A DNA stretch of 64,000 nt, from contig DASPRY010000136.1 of assembly GCA_035624215.1 (NCBI GenBank), positions 5,067 to 69,066 on the forward strand, read 5' to 3'. Under the pieces are notes generated by a model, which made no database searches, was not told the origin of the DNA, and saw nothing but the letters and a program-made list of their open reading frames with translations. Position numbers and translations under genes: made by a program. Shown here in pieces: positions 47,969 through 56,781 of the stretch (position 1 is its first letter; every line of letters starts with the position of its first letter). This DNA is from JAFAGX01 sp035624215. Lineage in GTDB: Bacteria; Acidobacteriota; Terriglobia; Terriglobales; Acidobacteriaceae.

Positions 47969-48406
47969 TTGGTGGTGAATGTGAGCGAGGTTGCTCCCCA
48001 AAACCTTCGCACCGCGTCTGGCACCGGCGCCGGCGCGCGGTTCCCACGCAGCCGGCGGTCGCTCCGGCATGGCGACTTCCAGCGGGTGTACAAGCGGGGC
48101 AAGCGCCACTTCGCCGCGCATATGACATTGTTTTACCTGCTGAGAGCCGAGGGCGATGCAGCCCGGTTTGGTTTTAGTGTGGGGAAAGTTTTGGGCGGAG
48201 CGGTAGAGCGCAATCGAATGAAACGCCGCTTGCGGGAAGCGGTCCGTTTGAAGGCAGCGCAGATGGTTGTTCCGGTGGACGTGGTCATCCACCCAAAGAA
48301 ATCCGCCCTCAAGACGGACTTTTCCGAGTTGAAGAGTGAGATCGGTGTGGCGTTTGGCATAATTGAAAAATCTATCCAAAAGCCTGCGCCTGGGAACAGC
48401 AAGTGA
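47969..48406 (+). CDS. rnpA: Ribonuclease P protein component
   Basis: The small protein subunit of RNase P supports the RNA subunit in maturing the 5' end of tRNAs. The product is up to 145 residues. The RNA-binding RNR motif is visible as VERNRMKRRLREAVR near residue 80, and LRHGDFQRVYKRGKRH matches the usual start region. The N-terminal 30 residues are atypically long; TTG 47969 and GTG 47972/47975 are all possible starts, without a clear ribosome site. It is followed by yidD after 11 bases. Confidence 0.93.
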   Translation: MVVNVSEVAPQNLRTASGTGAGARFPRSRRSLRHGDFQRVYKRGKRHFAAHMTLFYLLRAEGDAARFGFSVGKVLGGAVERNRMKRRLREAVRLKAAQMVVPVDVVIHPKKSALKTDFSELKSEIGVAFGIIEKSIQKPAPGNSK

Positions 48407-48417
48407 TTCCGTAAACC

Positions 48418-48684
48418 ATGAACGGTATTGGCCAAAAGCTGGTGATAGGGCTGCTGCGCGGATATAAGCGGACGATCTCGCCCATGTTTCTTCCGGCCTG
48501 CCGCTATGTTCCGAGCTGTTCGGAATACGCGATGGAAGCAGTGGAGCGATACGGAGTGCTGCGGGGAAGCGCGAAAGCGGCCTGGCGGCTAATGCGTTGT
48601 CATCCGTTTGCCAAAGGCGGAGTGGATCCGGTAGTGAAGAACGAAAGCAGGACCATCGGCGAGCCGGATCTTTGTAGTCATTGA
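48418..48684 (+). CDS. yidD: Membrane protein insertion efficiency factor YidD
   Basis: An 88-residue peripheral membrane protein with the family signature RYVPSCSEYAMEAVERYGVLRG and conserved Cys in PACRYVPSCS. An amphipathic N-terminal helix anchors it. YidD aids YidC-dependent membrane protein insertion. The gene sits between rnpA and yidC with short gaps, the standard order. ATG 48418. Confidence 0.95.
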   Translation: MNGIGQKLVIGLLRGYKRTISPMFLPACRYVPSCSEYAMEAVERYGVLRGSAKAAWRLMRCHPFAKGGVDPVVKNESRTIGEPDLCSH

Positions 48685-48694
48685 GAACGAGAAC

Positions 48695-50437
48695 TTGCCA
48701 GAATTTCAAAATCCTCAGCAAGAGCCGGGCATGGAGCGCCGGCTTCTGCTCGTGTTCGTGCTCACGTTTCTGGTAATACTGTTGTTCCAGCCGATCCTGA
48801 GAAAGTATCTGCCGCAACCGCCCTCGCCCACGCAGAACCAGTCTCAAGCACTGCCGCAACCGGCGCCTCCGCGAAATGAAACACAGGTCTCGCAGGTAAT
48901 GCCGGCCACCGAGGCCGAGAAAGTCGCCACCAAGCAGGCAAGCTCAGAATCGCAGACGGTCATCGAAAGCGATCTTTACCGCATTACCTTCAGCAACCGC
49001 GGCGCACAAGTCACATCGTGGACCCTGAAGAAATTTGATGATGACCACGGCAAACCGCTTGACCTCGTAAACAACGCGGCGGCTCAGAAATACGGTTTTC
49101 CGCTCTCGCTTTGGACCTACGACGAGAATCAGCGCAACAAGATCAATTCCGTGCTGTACGTCAGCTCCCACTCGGGGCCGCAGAGCGCTCCGACGGCAAT
49201 CACTTTTGAATACGCGGACCAGGATTTGGCGGTGCGTAAGGTGTTACGTTTTGACCAGAGCTACGCGCTCCAGCTTGAAGTCTCAGTTTCCTTCAGAGGC
49301 AATGCAGTGACCGCGTTTGCCATGTGGCCGGCGGGTTTCGGAGATGAGAACTCACCGGTTGCCTATGCTCCCGGCCGCATCGAATACCAGTTCAACAGTA
49401 CGGTGGACCGGCTGCAGGGAAAAAAGATCAGCAGTGGCGCGACTCTCCAAGGGCCGTTCGATTGGATTGCGACCACGGACCAGTACTTCGCGGGGGTCTT
49501 CATTCCCGACAATCCGCAGGATGTAGCCGCGGTCACGTTGCGCAATTCTCTGGATATCCCAAAGGATCCCAAGAACCCGCAGGACACCATCAAGGTGGAC
49601 GTGCTGGGTGTAGCTGCTGGAAATCTTCACGGGCCCACACTTGGGCGCATGTACGTAGGTCCGAAGGAATTGCGGAGCCTGGAAGCCGTGCCGGTGCCAA
49701 CCATTACTGGCAAGAGTCCTGATCTTCGGGCGCTGATAAATTTTGGATTTTTCGAAGTGATCGCGCGCCCGTTATTCATATGGCTGCGGTGGACTTTCAA
49801 ATATATTGGCAATTGGGGCTGGGCAATCGTCATACAGACCATCGTCATCAACCTGGCGCTGTTGCCGTTGCGCGTTTCCAGCATGAAATCAGCCTTGAAG
49901 ATGCAGCGCATTCAGCCACAAATGAACGTGATCAAGGAGAAGTACAAGAAGTACGGCATGCGCGATCCGCGGCGACAGGAGATGAATACGGAAATTGGCG
50001 AGCTGATGAAACGCGAAGGCGTAAGTCCGGTGGGCGGATGTTTGCCGATGGTGATTCAGATGCCATTCCTGTTCGCCTATTACAGCATGCTGGGCTCAGC
50101 GCTGGACCTGCGCCATGCGCACTGGCTGTGGATTCATGATCTTTCGTCTCCGGATCCGTACCTGATCTTGCCGATCGCGATCATCATTACGGGCCTCGCA
50201 ACACAGCGCATGACGCCGCAGGCCGGCATCGATCCGTCGCAACAGAAGATGATGAACCTGATGATGCCGGTGATGTTCGGGATTATCAGCTACCGACTAG
50301 CTGCGGGATTGTGCCTGTACTGGGTGGTGGGAAGTTTAATCGCCATTGTGCAACAGGCAGTAATGAACCGCACCAGCCTGGGCCAGGAAATGCGTGAGGT
50401 GGCGCTGAAGAGGGCGAGAAAGAAGGAGAAGAAGTAA
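48695..50437 (+). CDS. yidC: Membrane protein insertase YidC
   Basis: A 580-residue inner-membrane insertase (Oxa1 family, Gram-negative type). It has an N-terminal helix (LLLVFVLTFLVILLFQPIL), a large periplasmic beta-sandwich domain (about 60-330), then five helices. The hydrophilic-groove Arg, and the C-terminal positive tail KRARKKEKK, which can contact the ribosome, are present. It inserts proteins alone or with SecYEG. The starting TTG 48695 is chosen because PEFQNPQQEPGMERRLLLV is the usual N-terminus in these bacteria; ATG 48731 is also possible. Confidence 0.95.
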   Translation: MPEFQNPQQEPGMERRLLLVFVLTFLVILLFQPILRKYLPQPPSPTQNQSQALPQPAPPRNETQVSQVMPATEAEKVATKQASSESQTVIESDLYRITFSNRGAQVTSWTLKKFDDDHGKPLDLVNNAAAQKYGFPLSLWTYDENQRNKINSVLYVSSHSGPQSAPTAITFEYADQDLAVRKVLRFDQSYALQLEVSVSFRGNAVTAFAMWPAGFGDENSPVAYAPGRIEYQFNSTVDRLQGKKISSGATLQGPFDWIATTDQYFAGVFIPDNPQDVAAVTLRNSLDIPKDPKNPQDTIKVDVLGVAAGNLHGPTLGRMYVGPKELRSLEAVPVPTITGKSPDLRALINFGFFEVIARPLFIWLRWTFKYIGNWGWAIVIQTIVINLALLPLRVSSMKSALKMQRIQPQMNVIKEKYKKYGMRDPRRQEMNTEIGELMKREGVSPVGGCLPMVIQMPFLFAYYSMLGSALDLRHAHWLWIHDLSSPDPYLILPIAIIITGLATQRMTPQAGIDPSQQKMMNLMMPVMFGIISYRLAAGLCLYWVVGSLIAIVQQAVMNRTSLGQEMREVALKRARKKEKK

Positions 50438-50447
50438 AGCCGGACAC

Positions 50448-50532
50448 TTAGCAGTTAGCAATTGGCATTTAGCCACGGCGGTTCTAAGGACGCCCATGGA
50501 CGAAATGCTACCTGGCTAAAAGCTAGCAGCCA
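50448..50532. repeat. Inverted blocks of period-7 repeats between yidC and jag
   Basis: Four heptamers with a TTAGC core (50448-50475, for example TTAGCAG then TTAGCAA) are followed after 36 bases by heptamers on the other strand (50512-50532, for example CTGGCTA). The blocks could form a long imperfect hairpin in the yidC-jag transcript. Confidence 0.55.
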
Positions 50533-50543
50533 AGAACTGATTC

Positions 50544-51080
50544 ATGCCTATTGCTGACAAAGTCGCTGCCGCCAAGAAAATAGACGAACTGCTACGAGCA
50601 ATCGTCAGCCTGGGCGGTTTACGTCTGAAATACCGGATTACGGTTGATCCTCCTCCGCCGGAAGAACGCGACTGGGAACGACCGCAGATCCTAGTCGAGC
50701 TTTCCGGTCCCGACTCTACGTTGCTGCTGGAGCGCGGCGGCGAGTTGCTGCGCGGCATTGAGTTGCTCGCGATCGAGATGCTTCGCCTTCCATCCAATGA
50801 ACACGAAAAGGTGAGCTTCGACTGCATGAACCAGCGAGCGATGCGAATTGAAGAACTTCGCATGGCGGCAACCGTTGCTGCGGAAAAAGTTCGCAACACC
50901 GGTGTGCCTTACGAGTTTGCACCGATGTCCTCGCGCGAGCGTCGCATTTTGCATTTGGCGTTGCGGGACTACACCGACCTCCATACCGAAAGCCGGGGAG
51001 AAGGTCCACGCCGGTGTTTAGTGGTGTATCCGAAAAACTACAAACCTGCCGCCAAGCCGGTGCCGAAGACCATCCCATAG
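50544..51080 (+). CDS. KH/R3H RNA-binding protein Jag
   Basis: A 178-residue SpoIIIJ-associated (Jag/KhpB) protein. It has an N-terminal Jag-like/KH-like part (about 1-90) and a C-terminal R3H domain with SSRERRILHLALRDYTDLHTESRGEGPRR (about 127-155), including the R-x-x-x-H motif. It binds RNA and is linked to cell-elongation control in Gram-positives; role here unproven. Its place between yidC and mnmE is the standard syntenic position. ATG 50544. Confidence 0.92.
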   Translation: MPIADKVAAAKKIDELLRAIVSLGGLRLKYRITVDPPPPEERDWERPQILVELSGPDSTLLLERGGELLRGIELLAIEMLRLPSNEHEKVSFDCMNQRAMRIEELRMAATVAAEKVRNTGVPYEFAPMSSRERRILHLALRDYTDLHTESRGEGPRRCLVVYPKNYKPAAKPVPKTIP

Positions 51081-51144
51081 TCAGTCCCCAGCACTCCTTG
51101 CGTCTACGCTTGAAACTTGAGAGCAGAAAATCGAAACTGAACTT

Positions 51145-52569
51145 GTGAACCTGGACGACACAATTGTCGCTATTGCCACGCCACCCGGACGGGGCGGCAT
51201 CGGGGTGGTTCGCCTGGCGGGGCCGGAGGCGAAGAGCATTGCCCTGCCCATGCTGCATCTGAAGCACGAGCTTGAACCGGGCCGGGCAATGTTTTGTGAA
51301 CTCATCGAACCGGACGGTGTGGGCGCTCTCGCCCGCGGAACTTCACAGAACGAATCTACGCGGCCGGGGGCGGCCGCGCCACACAGCCAGCGCATCGACG
51401 AGGTCGTCGTGACTTACTTTGCCAAACCCCACTCCTACACTACTGATGACATCATCGAAATTTCGGCCCACGGATCGCCGGTGGTTTTGCGACGCATCGT
51501 CGAATTGGCAAGCGCTCGCGGCGCGCGCCTAGCCGAGCCGGGTGAGTTCACTATGCGCGCCTTCCTGAATGGCCGAATTGATCTTACTCAAGCCGAGGCG
51601 GTACGCGACCTGATCGATTCGCAGACGCTGTTTCAGGCGAAAGTCGCGGCCCAGCAACTTGAAGGTGCGCTTTCACGGCGTCTGCAACCGATCAAACAGA
51701 AACTAGTTGAGCTGATTGCTGCTTTGGAGGCGGGAATAGATTTTGCAGAAGACGACGTTTCCGTGCTTCCCAGTGAACGCATCATGCAGCGCCTTGCGGA
51801 GGTTCAGACCCCTTTAGAGGAACTGGCGACTTCATTTGCTTACGGAAAAGTGGTGCATGAAGGCCTGATTCTGGCAATCGTAGGACGGCCAAACGTCGGC
51901 AAATCGAGTCTGTTCAATCGCTTGGTTGAGCGCGATAGGGCCATTGTGACAGCCACGCCGGGCACGACGCGGGATTTGGTCAGCGAAACGGTTGCCATCG
52001 GCGGGATTCCGGTAAAACTGGTCGACACGGCTGGGATCCGCCGCGCGCTTGACGAAGCGGAAAGTATCGGGATCGGCAAATCGATGGAGGCACTCGCCGA
52101 CGCTGATTTGGTTCTGGTCGTCGTGGATTCTTCGCAGCCGGCTGCAGCGGAAGATAAGGAATTGTTGCTGCAGGTGAATGGACGGCCGGCGATTGTAGTG
52201 CAGAACAAATCCGATATAGGCAGTTCTCAGTTCACTGTTCCCAGTTCTCAGCTCACATCGGTGCGCACTTCGGCAATTACCGGTCAAGGCATTCCCGAAT
52301 TACGCGACGAAATCCTGCGCCATGTAGGAGGGAAGGCTGGTGCGGAAGTTGAGACTGGGTTTCTGACCAATATCCGCCACAGAAACCTGGTTCTTGAGTC
52401 CATCAAGGCGCTGGATGCAGCCCAGAGCGCGGTCAAGACGACGATACCTCACGAGATGCTGCTACTCGATTTGTACAACGCTTTGCGCCCCCTGGATGAA
52501 ATTACCGGCGCTACAACGACCGACGACATTCTTAACCTTATCTTCAGCACGTTTTGCGTTGGGAAGTAG
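51145..52569 (+). CDS. mnmE: tRNA modification GTPase MnmE
   Basis: A 474-residue GTPase that with MnmG installs the carboxymethylaminomethyl group on wobble uridine 34. It has an N-terminal tetrahydrofolate-binding domain, then a G domain inserted in the helical domain: GRPNVGKSSLFN (P-loop), DTAGIRR, NKSD and SAITG. It ends with the invariant FCVGK. GTG 51145 is the start. Two unusual inserts occur. A palindromic element encodes about 20 extra residues in the N-domain (near residue 58-80). A heptamer repeat falls between NKSD and SAITG. Together they give extra length over E. coli (454). Confidence 0.96.
   Translation: MNLDDTIVAIATPPGRGGIGVVRLAGPEAKSIALPMLHLKHELEPGRAMFCELIEPDGVGALARGTSQNESTRPGAAAPHSQRIDEVVVTYFAKPHSYTTDDIIEISAHGSPVVLRRIVELASARGARLAEPGEFTMRAFLNGRIDLTQAEAVRDLIDSQTLFQAKVAAQQLEGALSRRLQPIKQKLVELIAALEAGIDFAEDDVSVLPSERIMQRLAEVQTPLEELATSFAYGKVVHEGLILAIVGRPNVGKSSLFNRLVERDRAIVTATPGTTRDLVSETVAIGGIPVKLVDTAGIRRALDEAESIGIGKSMEALADADLVLVVVDSSQPAAAEDKELLLQVNGRPAIVVQNKSDIGSSQFTVPSSQLTSVRTSAITGQGIPELRDEILRHVGGKAGAEVETGFLTNIRHRNLVLESIKALDAAQSAVKTTIPHEMLLLDLYNALRPLDEITGATTTDDILNLIFSTFCVGK
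51317..51384. repeat. mnmE: Palindromic element inserted in frame in mnmE
   Basis: Outer arms GTGTGG and CCACAC enclose two small hairpins (GGGCG-CTCT-CGCCC, CGGCCG-GGGG-CGGCCG). The encoded residues (about 58-80) correspond to no part of E. coli MnmE and lie in a loop of the N-terminal domain. Confidence 0.6.
52222..52256. repeat. mnmE: Period-7 repeat inside mnmE (five units)
   Basis: Five perfect 7-base steps such as AGTTCTC, AGTTCAC, TGTTCCC encode the Ser/Gln/Thr-rich stretch between the NKSD and SAITG GTP-binding motifs, residues about 360-371. Confidence 0.7.
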
Positions 52570-52633
52570 GCCCGCGAAAGCGCTGGGATGGTTGTTTTAC
52601 AATGGTGGTATTCCCACCGGGGATTTTCGCTGG

Positions 52634-54649
52634 ATGGCACAATTCACCGAACATTTCGACGTGGTCGTAGTCGGCGCCGGCCATGCTGGTTGTGAGGCCG
52701 GGATGGCTTCGGCTCGCATGGGCCTGAAGACGGCGCTGTACACGCTCAACGTCGACCTCATTGCGCAAATGTCCTGCAACCCGGCTGTGGGTGGAATAGC
52801 GAAGGGGCACCTGGTGCGGGAAGTGGATGCGCTGGGCGGCATTATGGGCGAAGTCACCGACGCTGTTGGCATCCAGTTTCGTCTGCTGAACACTTCGCGC
52901 GGCCCTGCCGTTTGGTCCCCGCGCGCGCAATGCGACAAACAGGCTTACCGCTTGAAGATGCGCGAGTTCCTGGAATCGCAGAATAACTTGACGGTCAAGC
53001 AAGCTGAGGTTGCGGATTTGATTGTCGAGGAGTTGCCGGGTGGACTGCGAATTTGCCGGGGCGTCCGTCTTCGCGATGGGCGAACGGTTGGCGCGTCCGC
53101 CGTGATCATCACCACCGGCACATTTCTGAATGGACTGATTCATTGTGGCGAGCAACAATACCCGGCTGGCCGTTCAGGCGAACCTCCAGCTGTGCTGCTG
53201 GGTGAAGCGCTAAAGCGGCTGGGCCTGCGCGGATGCCGGCTGAAGACGGGCACACCCCCTCGCCTTGACGGACGCACGATCGACTGGCCGCGTTTTCAGC
53301 TTCAGCCTGGCGACCCCGATCCCACGCCTTTCAGCTTTCGCAGCAAGCGCGTGGCACATCAAGACTCGCAAGTGCCCTGCTACATCGCGTGGACGACCCC
53401 GGAAACGCACCGCATCATTCGCGAGAATGTCCACCGTTCTCCCATGTACAGCGGCCAGATCAAGTCGATTGGGCCGCGATATTGCCCATCGATTGAAGAC
53501 AAGATTGTAAAGTTTCCTGACAAGACGACGCACCAACTGTTCCTCGAGCCTGAAGGCCTGAACACGCATGAAATTTATGTTAACGGGATGAGCACTTCCT
53601 TGCCGGTGGAGGTGCAGTTCGCTATTTTGAAGTCGATTCCGGGACTTGAAAGCGCGGAAATGCTCCGGCCCGGCTACGCGATTGAGTATGACTCGATCGA
53701 TCCAACCGAACTTGAACGCACCCTAGAAACGAAAAGGATTGACGGCCTTTTTTTGGCCGGCCAAATCAACGGTACGAGCGGCTACGAGGAAGCCGCCTGC
53801 CAAGGACTGATGGCGGGAATCAATGCGGCGCTGAAAGTGAAGAAGGAGCAAGCGCTGATCCTGGACCGCACGGAAGCCTACACGGCAATACTGATCGACG
53901 ATCTAATCTCGAAGGGGACCAACGAGCCGTATCGCATGTTTACCTCGCGGGCGGAGTTCCGTCTGCACCTGCGGATCGACAATGCCGACAGGCGCCTTAC
54001 GCCATATGGCCGTCGCGTTGGCTTGATTTCGGACAAAGCCTGGACGGACTTTCTAGCGAAGCAAGAGCGCCTGGAAGCCATGAAGCGCGTTCTTCAGGAA
54101 ACTAAATTGACAAGCGAGATGCTGGAAAAGATCTTGGATGGCGAGCGAGCCCCGCAAGAGAAAACCTCTACGTTGCCCCAGCAGAACGTGAGCAGCGACA
54201 GGGCAACAGGGTTGTCAACCACGTTGGGGCAAACCTTTGCTCAACTACTGAAACGGCCGGAGATCTCGGTGGAGCAACTCGTGCCGGTTCTGCGCGAGCT
54301 GAATCTTGGATTCTTCGAACGAAATGGCGCAGCTTCGATCTCGTCCGAGATCCGCAACGAGCTTAAGTCAGTTGAAACTGAAATCAAGTACGAAGGTTAT
54401 CTTCAGCAGCAACAGCGCGCGATCGAGCGCCTCAAGAGGGCCGAGCAACGCAACATTCCCGAGTGGTTTGACTATCGTTCGGTGAGCGGCCTCTCCCGGG
54501 AAATGCAGGAAACACTGGTAAAAGTTCGGCCACGCACGCTGGCGCAAGCCTCGCGCATTCCGGGTGTGACCCCGGCGGCAGTTTCGCTTGTTAATGTGTA
54601 CATCGAGATTCAGGCGCGGCGAAGAGAACAGGCCACAGCGGCGGTATGA
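52634..54649 (+). CDS. mnmG: tRNA uridine-5-carboxymethylaminomethyl modification enzyme MnmG
   Basis: The 671-residue FAD enzyme partners MnmE. The FAD dinucleotide site VVVVGAGHAGCEAGMASARMG is near residues 10-30 (span). Other motifs are GGIAKGHLVREVDALGG, NTSRGPAVWSPRAQCDKQAY and the NAD-binding second Rossmann region, with AGQINGTSGYEEAACQGLMAGINAA near 420 (span). The C-terminal helical domain follows. A Gln/Ser/Thr-rich insert (about 500-525) departs from the family and includes an inverted repeat of TTGCCCCA. ATG 52634 is used; the longer upstream frame belongs to mnmE overlap. Confidence 0.96.
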   Translation: MAQFTEHFDVVVVGAGHAGCEAGMASARMGLKTALYTLNVDLIAQMSCNPAVGGIAKGHLVREVDALGGIMGEVTDAVGIQFRLLNTSRGPAVWSPRAQCDKQAYRLKMREFLESQNNLTVKQAEVADLIVEELPGGLRICRGVRLRDGRTVGASAVIITTGTFLNGLIHCGEQQYPAGRSGEPPAVLLGEALKRLGLRGCRLKTGTPPRLDGRTIDWPRFQLQPGDPDPTPFSFRSKRVAHQDSQVPCYIAWTTPETHRIIRENVHRSPMYSGQIKSIGPRYCPSIEDKIVKFPDKTTHQLFLEPEGLNTHEIYVNGMSTSLPVEVQFAILKSIPGLESAEMLRPGYAIEYDSIDPTELERTLETKRIDGLFLAGQINGTSGYEEAACQGLMAGINAALKVKKEQALILDRTEAYTAILIDDLISKGTNEPYRMFTSRAEFRLHLRIDNADRRLTPYGRRVGLISDKAWTDFLAKQERLEAMKRVLQETKLTSEMLEKILDGERAPQEKTSTLPQQNVSSDRATGLSTTLGQTFAQLLKRPEISVEQLVPVLRELNLGFFERNGAASISSEIRNELKSVETEIKYEGYLQQQQRAIERLKRAEQRNIPEWFDYRSVSGLSREMQETLVKVRPRTLAQASRIPGVTPAAVSLVNVYIEIQARRREQATAAV

Positions 54650-54677
54650 AGGTTTGGTACCCGGGCAGAGAAGGTCT

Positions 54678-55169
54678 ATGACGTCCGTTCACTATGCAAG
54701 GATCGCGAGCCCGGTCGGATCGCTGCTGCTCGTCGGGGACCAGACCGGACTGCGAAAAATTTTCTTCGAGAATGGAAGAGATCACGCAAGGCTGGAGCCT
54801 TCGTGGAAAGAAGACATAGAATTTTTAGAGGAGACGATTGCAGAGCTTCGGTCTTATTTTGCGGGAGAGCTCGAGGAATTCGACCTGCCGCTCGCACCCG
54901 TAGGCACTGCATTTCAACTGAAGGTGTGGAAGCGTCTTTGTGAAATTCCTTACGGCGAGACGATCTCGTATGGCGAGTTAGCACGCCGCATCGGGAATCC
55001 GAAGGCTTCGAGGGCGGTCGGGTTGGCCAATGGCGCGAATCCGATTCCGATCGTGATCCCATGCCATCGAGTAATTGGCAGCAACGGCAAGCTAACCGGT
55101 TATGGCGGAGGTCTGCCAATCAAGGAAAAACTGCTTGCTCTCGAGCGTCGGCAGCTTCGTCTTTTGTGA
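54678..55169 (+). CDS. Methylated-DNA-protein-cysteine methyltransferase (Ogt-like)
   Basis: A 163-residue suicide repair enzyme that removes alkyl groups from O6-methylguanine. The catalytic Cys is C129 in IPCHRVIG. The RAVGLANGANPIPI block supplies the Arg finger and Asn hinge. ATG 54678 has AGAAGG upstream. It begins 28 bases after mnmG on the same strand, so it may be co-transcribed. There is no N-terminal Ada domain, so it is the Ogt-type single domain. Confidence 0.95.
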   Translation: MTSVHYARIASPVGSLLLVGDQTGLRKIFFENGRDHARLEPSWKEDIEFLEETIAELRSYFAGELEEFDLPLAPVGTAFQLKVWKRLCEIPYGETISYGELARRIGNPKASRAVGLANGANPIPIVIPCHRVIGSNGKLTGYGGGLPIKEKLLALERRQLRLL

Positions 55170-55251
55170 CTTTCGCTTTCTTTGAGAGCGCGGGCGTAGT
55201 CGGTTAATATAGAGCAACAAGAAGGAACACACTCCGTTTTCCAGCATACCT

Positions 55252-55842
55252 ATGAAGAAAAGCTATCTGACGATTTCGGCCCTGATTCTCTTCCTGGCTA
55301 CTTTTGTCTTCGCGCAGGAGCCGGTCAACCCAGTCCTGCGACCGCCAAAGGGCGCGCAAGTAGCGATTGTGGTGTTTGAGGACCTTGAGTGTCCGGATTG
55401 CCGCCGCGCGGCACCGCTGCTTGATGAAGCGGCCAAGACCTACAAGATTCCGCTGGTGGCGCACGACTTTCCACTACCTTTTCACAAATGGTCATTTGAA
55501 GCGGCGGTGATCGCCCGGTATTTTGACGCGCAATCGAAGCAGCTTGGCCACGAGTATCGCGATTACATGTTCGAGCACCAGCCGGAGATTACGCCAGAGA
55601 ACATGCGGGCTTTTTCAGAGAAATTTGCCGCTGACCACAAAACCAGTCTTCCCTTTGTGATCGATCCGCAGGGCAAGCTGGCGGCCGAAGTCACCGCCGA
55701 TCGCGATCTCGGCAAGTCCATACACCTGGAGCACACCCCCACGATTTACGTAGTGAGTAACCGAACGCAGGGCAAGCCGTTTGTGGAAGTGGTGGATCGC
55801 AGCCAGCTATTTCAGTTGATCGATGCAATGAAAGCGGAATAG
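55252..55842 (+). CDS. Exported thioredoxin-fold disulfide oxidoreductase (DsbA/DsbG-like)
   Basis: A 196-residue exported protein with a signal peptide (FLATFVFAQ cleavage near residue 21). The CXXC active site is C47-P-D-C50 in FEDLECPDCRR. A DsbA-like helical insert and the cis-Pro loop (LEHTPTIYVVSN) follow. Probable role: disulfide formation or isomerisation in the periplasm. No DsbB/D partner is next door. ATG 55252 is used. Members with an N-terminal FEDLECP pattern are common in soil bacteria. Confidence 0.88.
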   Translation: MKKSYLTISALILFLATFVFAQEPVNPVLRPPKGAQVAIVVFEDLECPDCRRAAPLLDEAAKTYKIPLVAHDFPLPFHKWSFEAAVIARYFDAQSKQLGHEYRDYMFEHQPEITPENMRAFSEKFAADHKTSLPFVIDPQGKLAAEVTADRDLGKSIHLEHTPTIYVVSNRTQGKPFVEVVDRSQLFQLIDAMKAE

Positions 55843-55856
55843 CGGGCTGCGGAACT

Positions 55857-56525
55857 CTAACCTCGTTCGAAGGCGTGTTTCTTTTCTAACTCCTGCAGAG
55901 CCGCCTGCGCATCGCTCTCGAACTCTGCGGCCCGTTTGAACAGATTGTCAGTCGGATTGGCGAACTCGCCTTCAACTTTTATCAGTCCTTTTGGTTCGAG
56001 CTCGCGGGCGACCTGCATGACGTGGGCGGTGGAGGTTTCTACGTACAGGGCTTCCGTGGGATCAGCGACCCAAGCTGATGTTCCGAAACGGCGGGCCTGC
56101 CAAAAAACTTTCCGCAAGAGCAGGTAGGAGATTCCCTCGTCGCTGGCTTTTCCGAACACCCATTTGTCGCGTTTGAAATCATAATGGCGGCTGGAAAAGT
56201 GCACTGGTACCAGCTTCCCGGATTTCAAAAATTCCAGTTGCCGCCGGTCCACTTCTTTGCGAAGCGCATTGATCACAGGTCCCTCGGCATCCTTCGGTTC
56301 GAGCGACGGCATGACTTCATGCACAGTGGCCGAAAGGTTGACGGCGACGGGAGCATGTAAGCCCTCTGCGCTTTCGAGGCGCACATCGCAGTGCAAGACG
56401 AAGAAATCCGCGCCAGAAGTGGACTTGTGAAACGGCCACTCGAAGCGGAATGAGAGTGGTAGTCCAGTGAGTGTCACGTAAATCTGCGGGCCTGCGGTTC
56501 CCGAGCTGGGGGTGTGAGCATTCAT
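55857..56525 (-). CDS. Hypothetical protein (222 aa)
   Basis: A soluble cytosolic-looking protein without signal peptide. It has an N-terminal beta-rich half (GPQIYVTLTGLPLSFRFEWPF), a central region with DRRQLEFLKSGKLVPVHFSSRHYDFKRDKWVFG (about 100-130), and a charged C-terminal helix-rich end. I do not recognise a family; the conserved-looking segments suggest it is a genuine, probably acidobacterium-specific gene. It is convergent with the DsbA-like gene (stop-to-stop 14 bases). Start ATG 56525. Confidence 0.72.
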   Translation of the reverse strand: MNAHTPSSGTAGPQIYVTLTGLPLSFRFEWPFHKSTSGADFFVLHCDVRLESAEGLHAPVAVNLSATVHEVMPSLEPKDAEGPVINALRKEVDRRQLEFLKSGKLVPVHFSSRHYDFKRDKWVFGKASDEGISYLLLRKVFWQARRFGTSAWVADPTEALYVETSTAHVMQVARELEPKGLIKVEGEFANPTDNLFKRAAEFESDAQAALQELEKKHAFERG

Positions 56526-56781
56526 CGCAATTCGGGGAACATTCTAAATTCTAGCTGGAGTTTCTGTCGTGGTTGTCATGCTTGTTTACGGGGCTGCCTG
56601 GAGGAACGGTTGCGATGAAGGCGAGTCACAGGGCTCGGGAGAGCCGGTTCCCACTTTCATCGGTGGCAGGTGGCGACTTTGATCAATTGTGAATAAAGCA
56701 GCGGAAGGTTATGCGCGGTTCATCCCACAGTTCACTGTTGTGATTCGTAGCGAGTTAGATCACCGCAGGCAAGAGACGGCC

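Noticed and set aside
47711..48859. A 382-codon minus-strand frame over rpmH, rnpA and yidD
   Set aside because: Antisense to three well-recognised genes; composition has no protein-like features.
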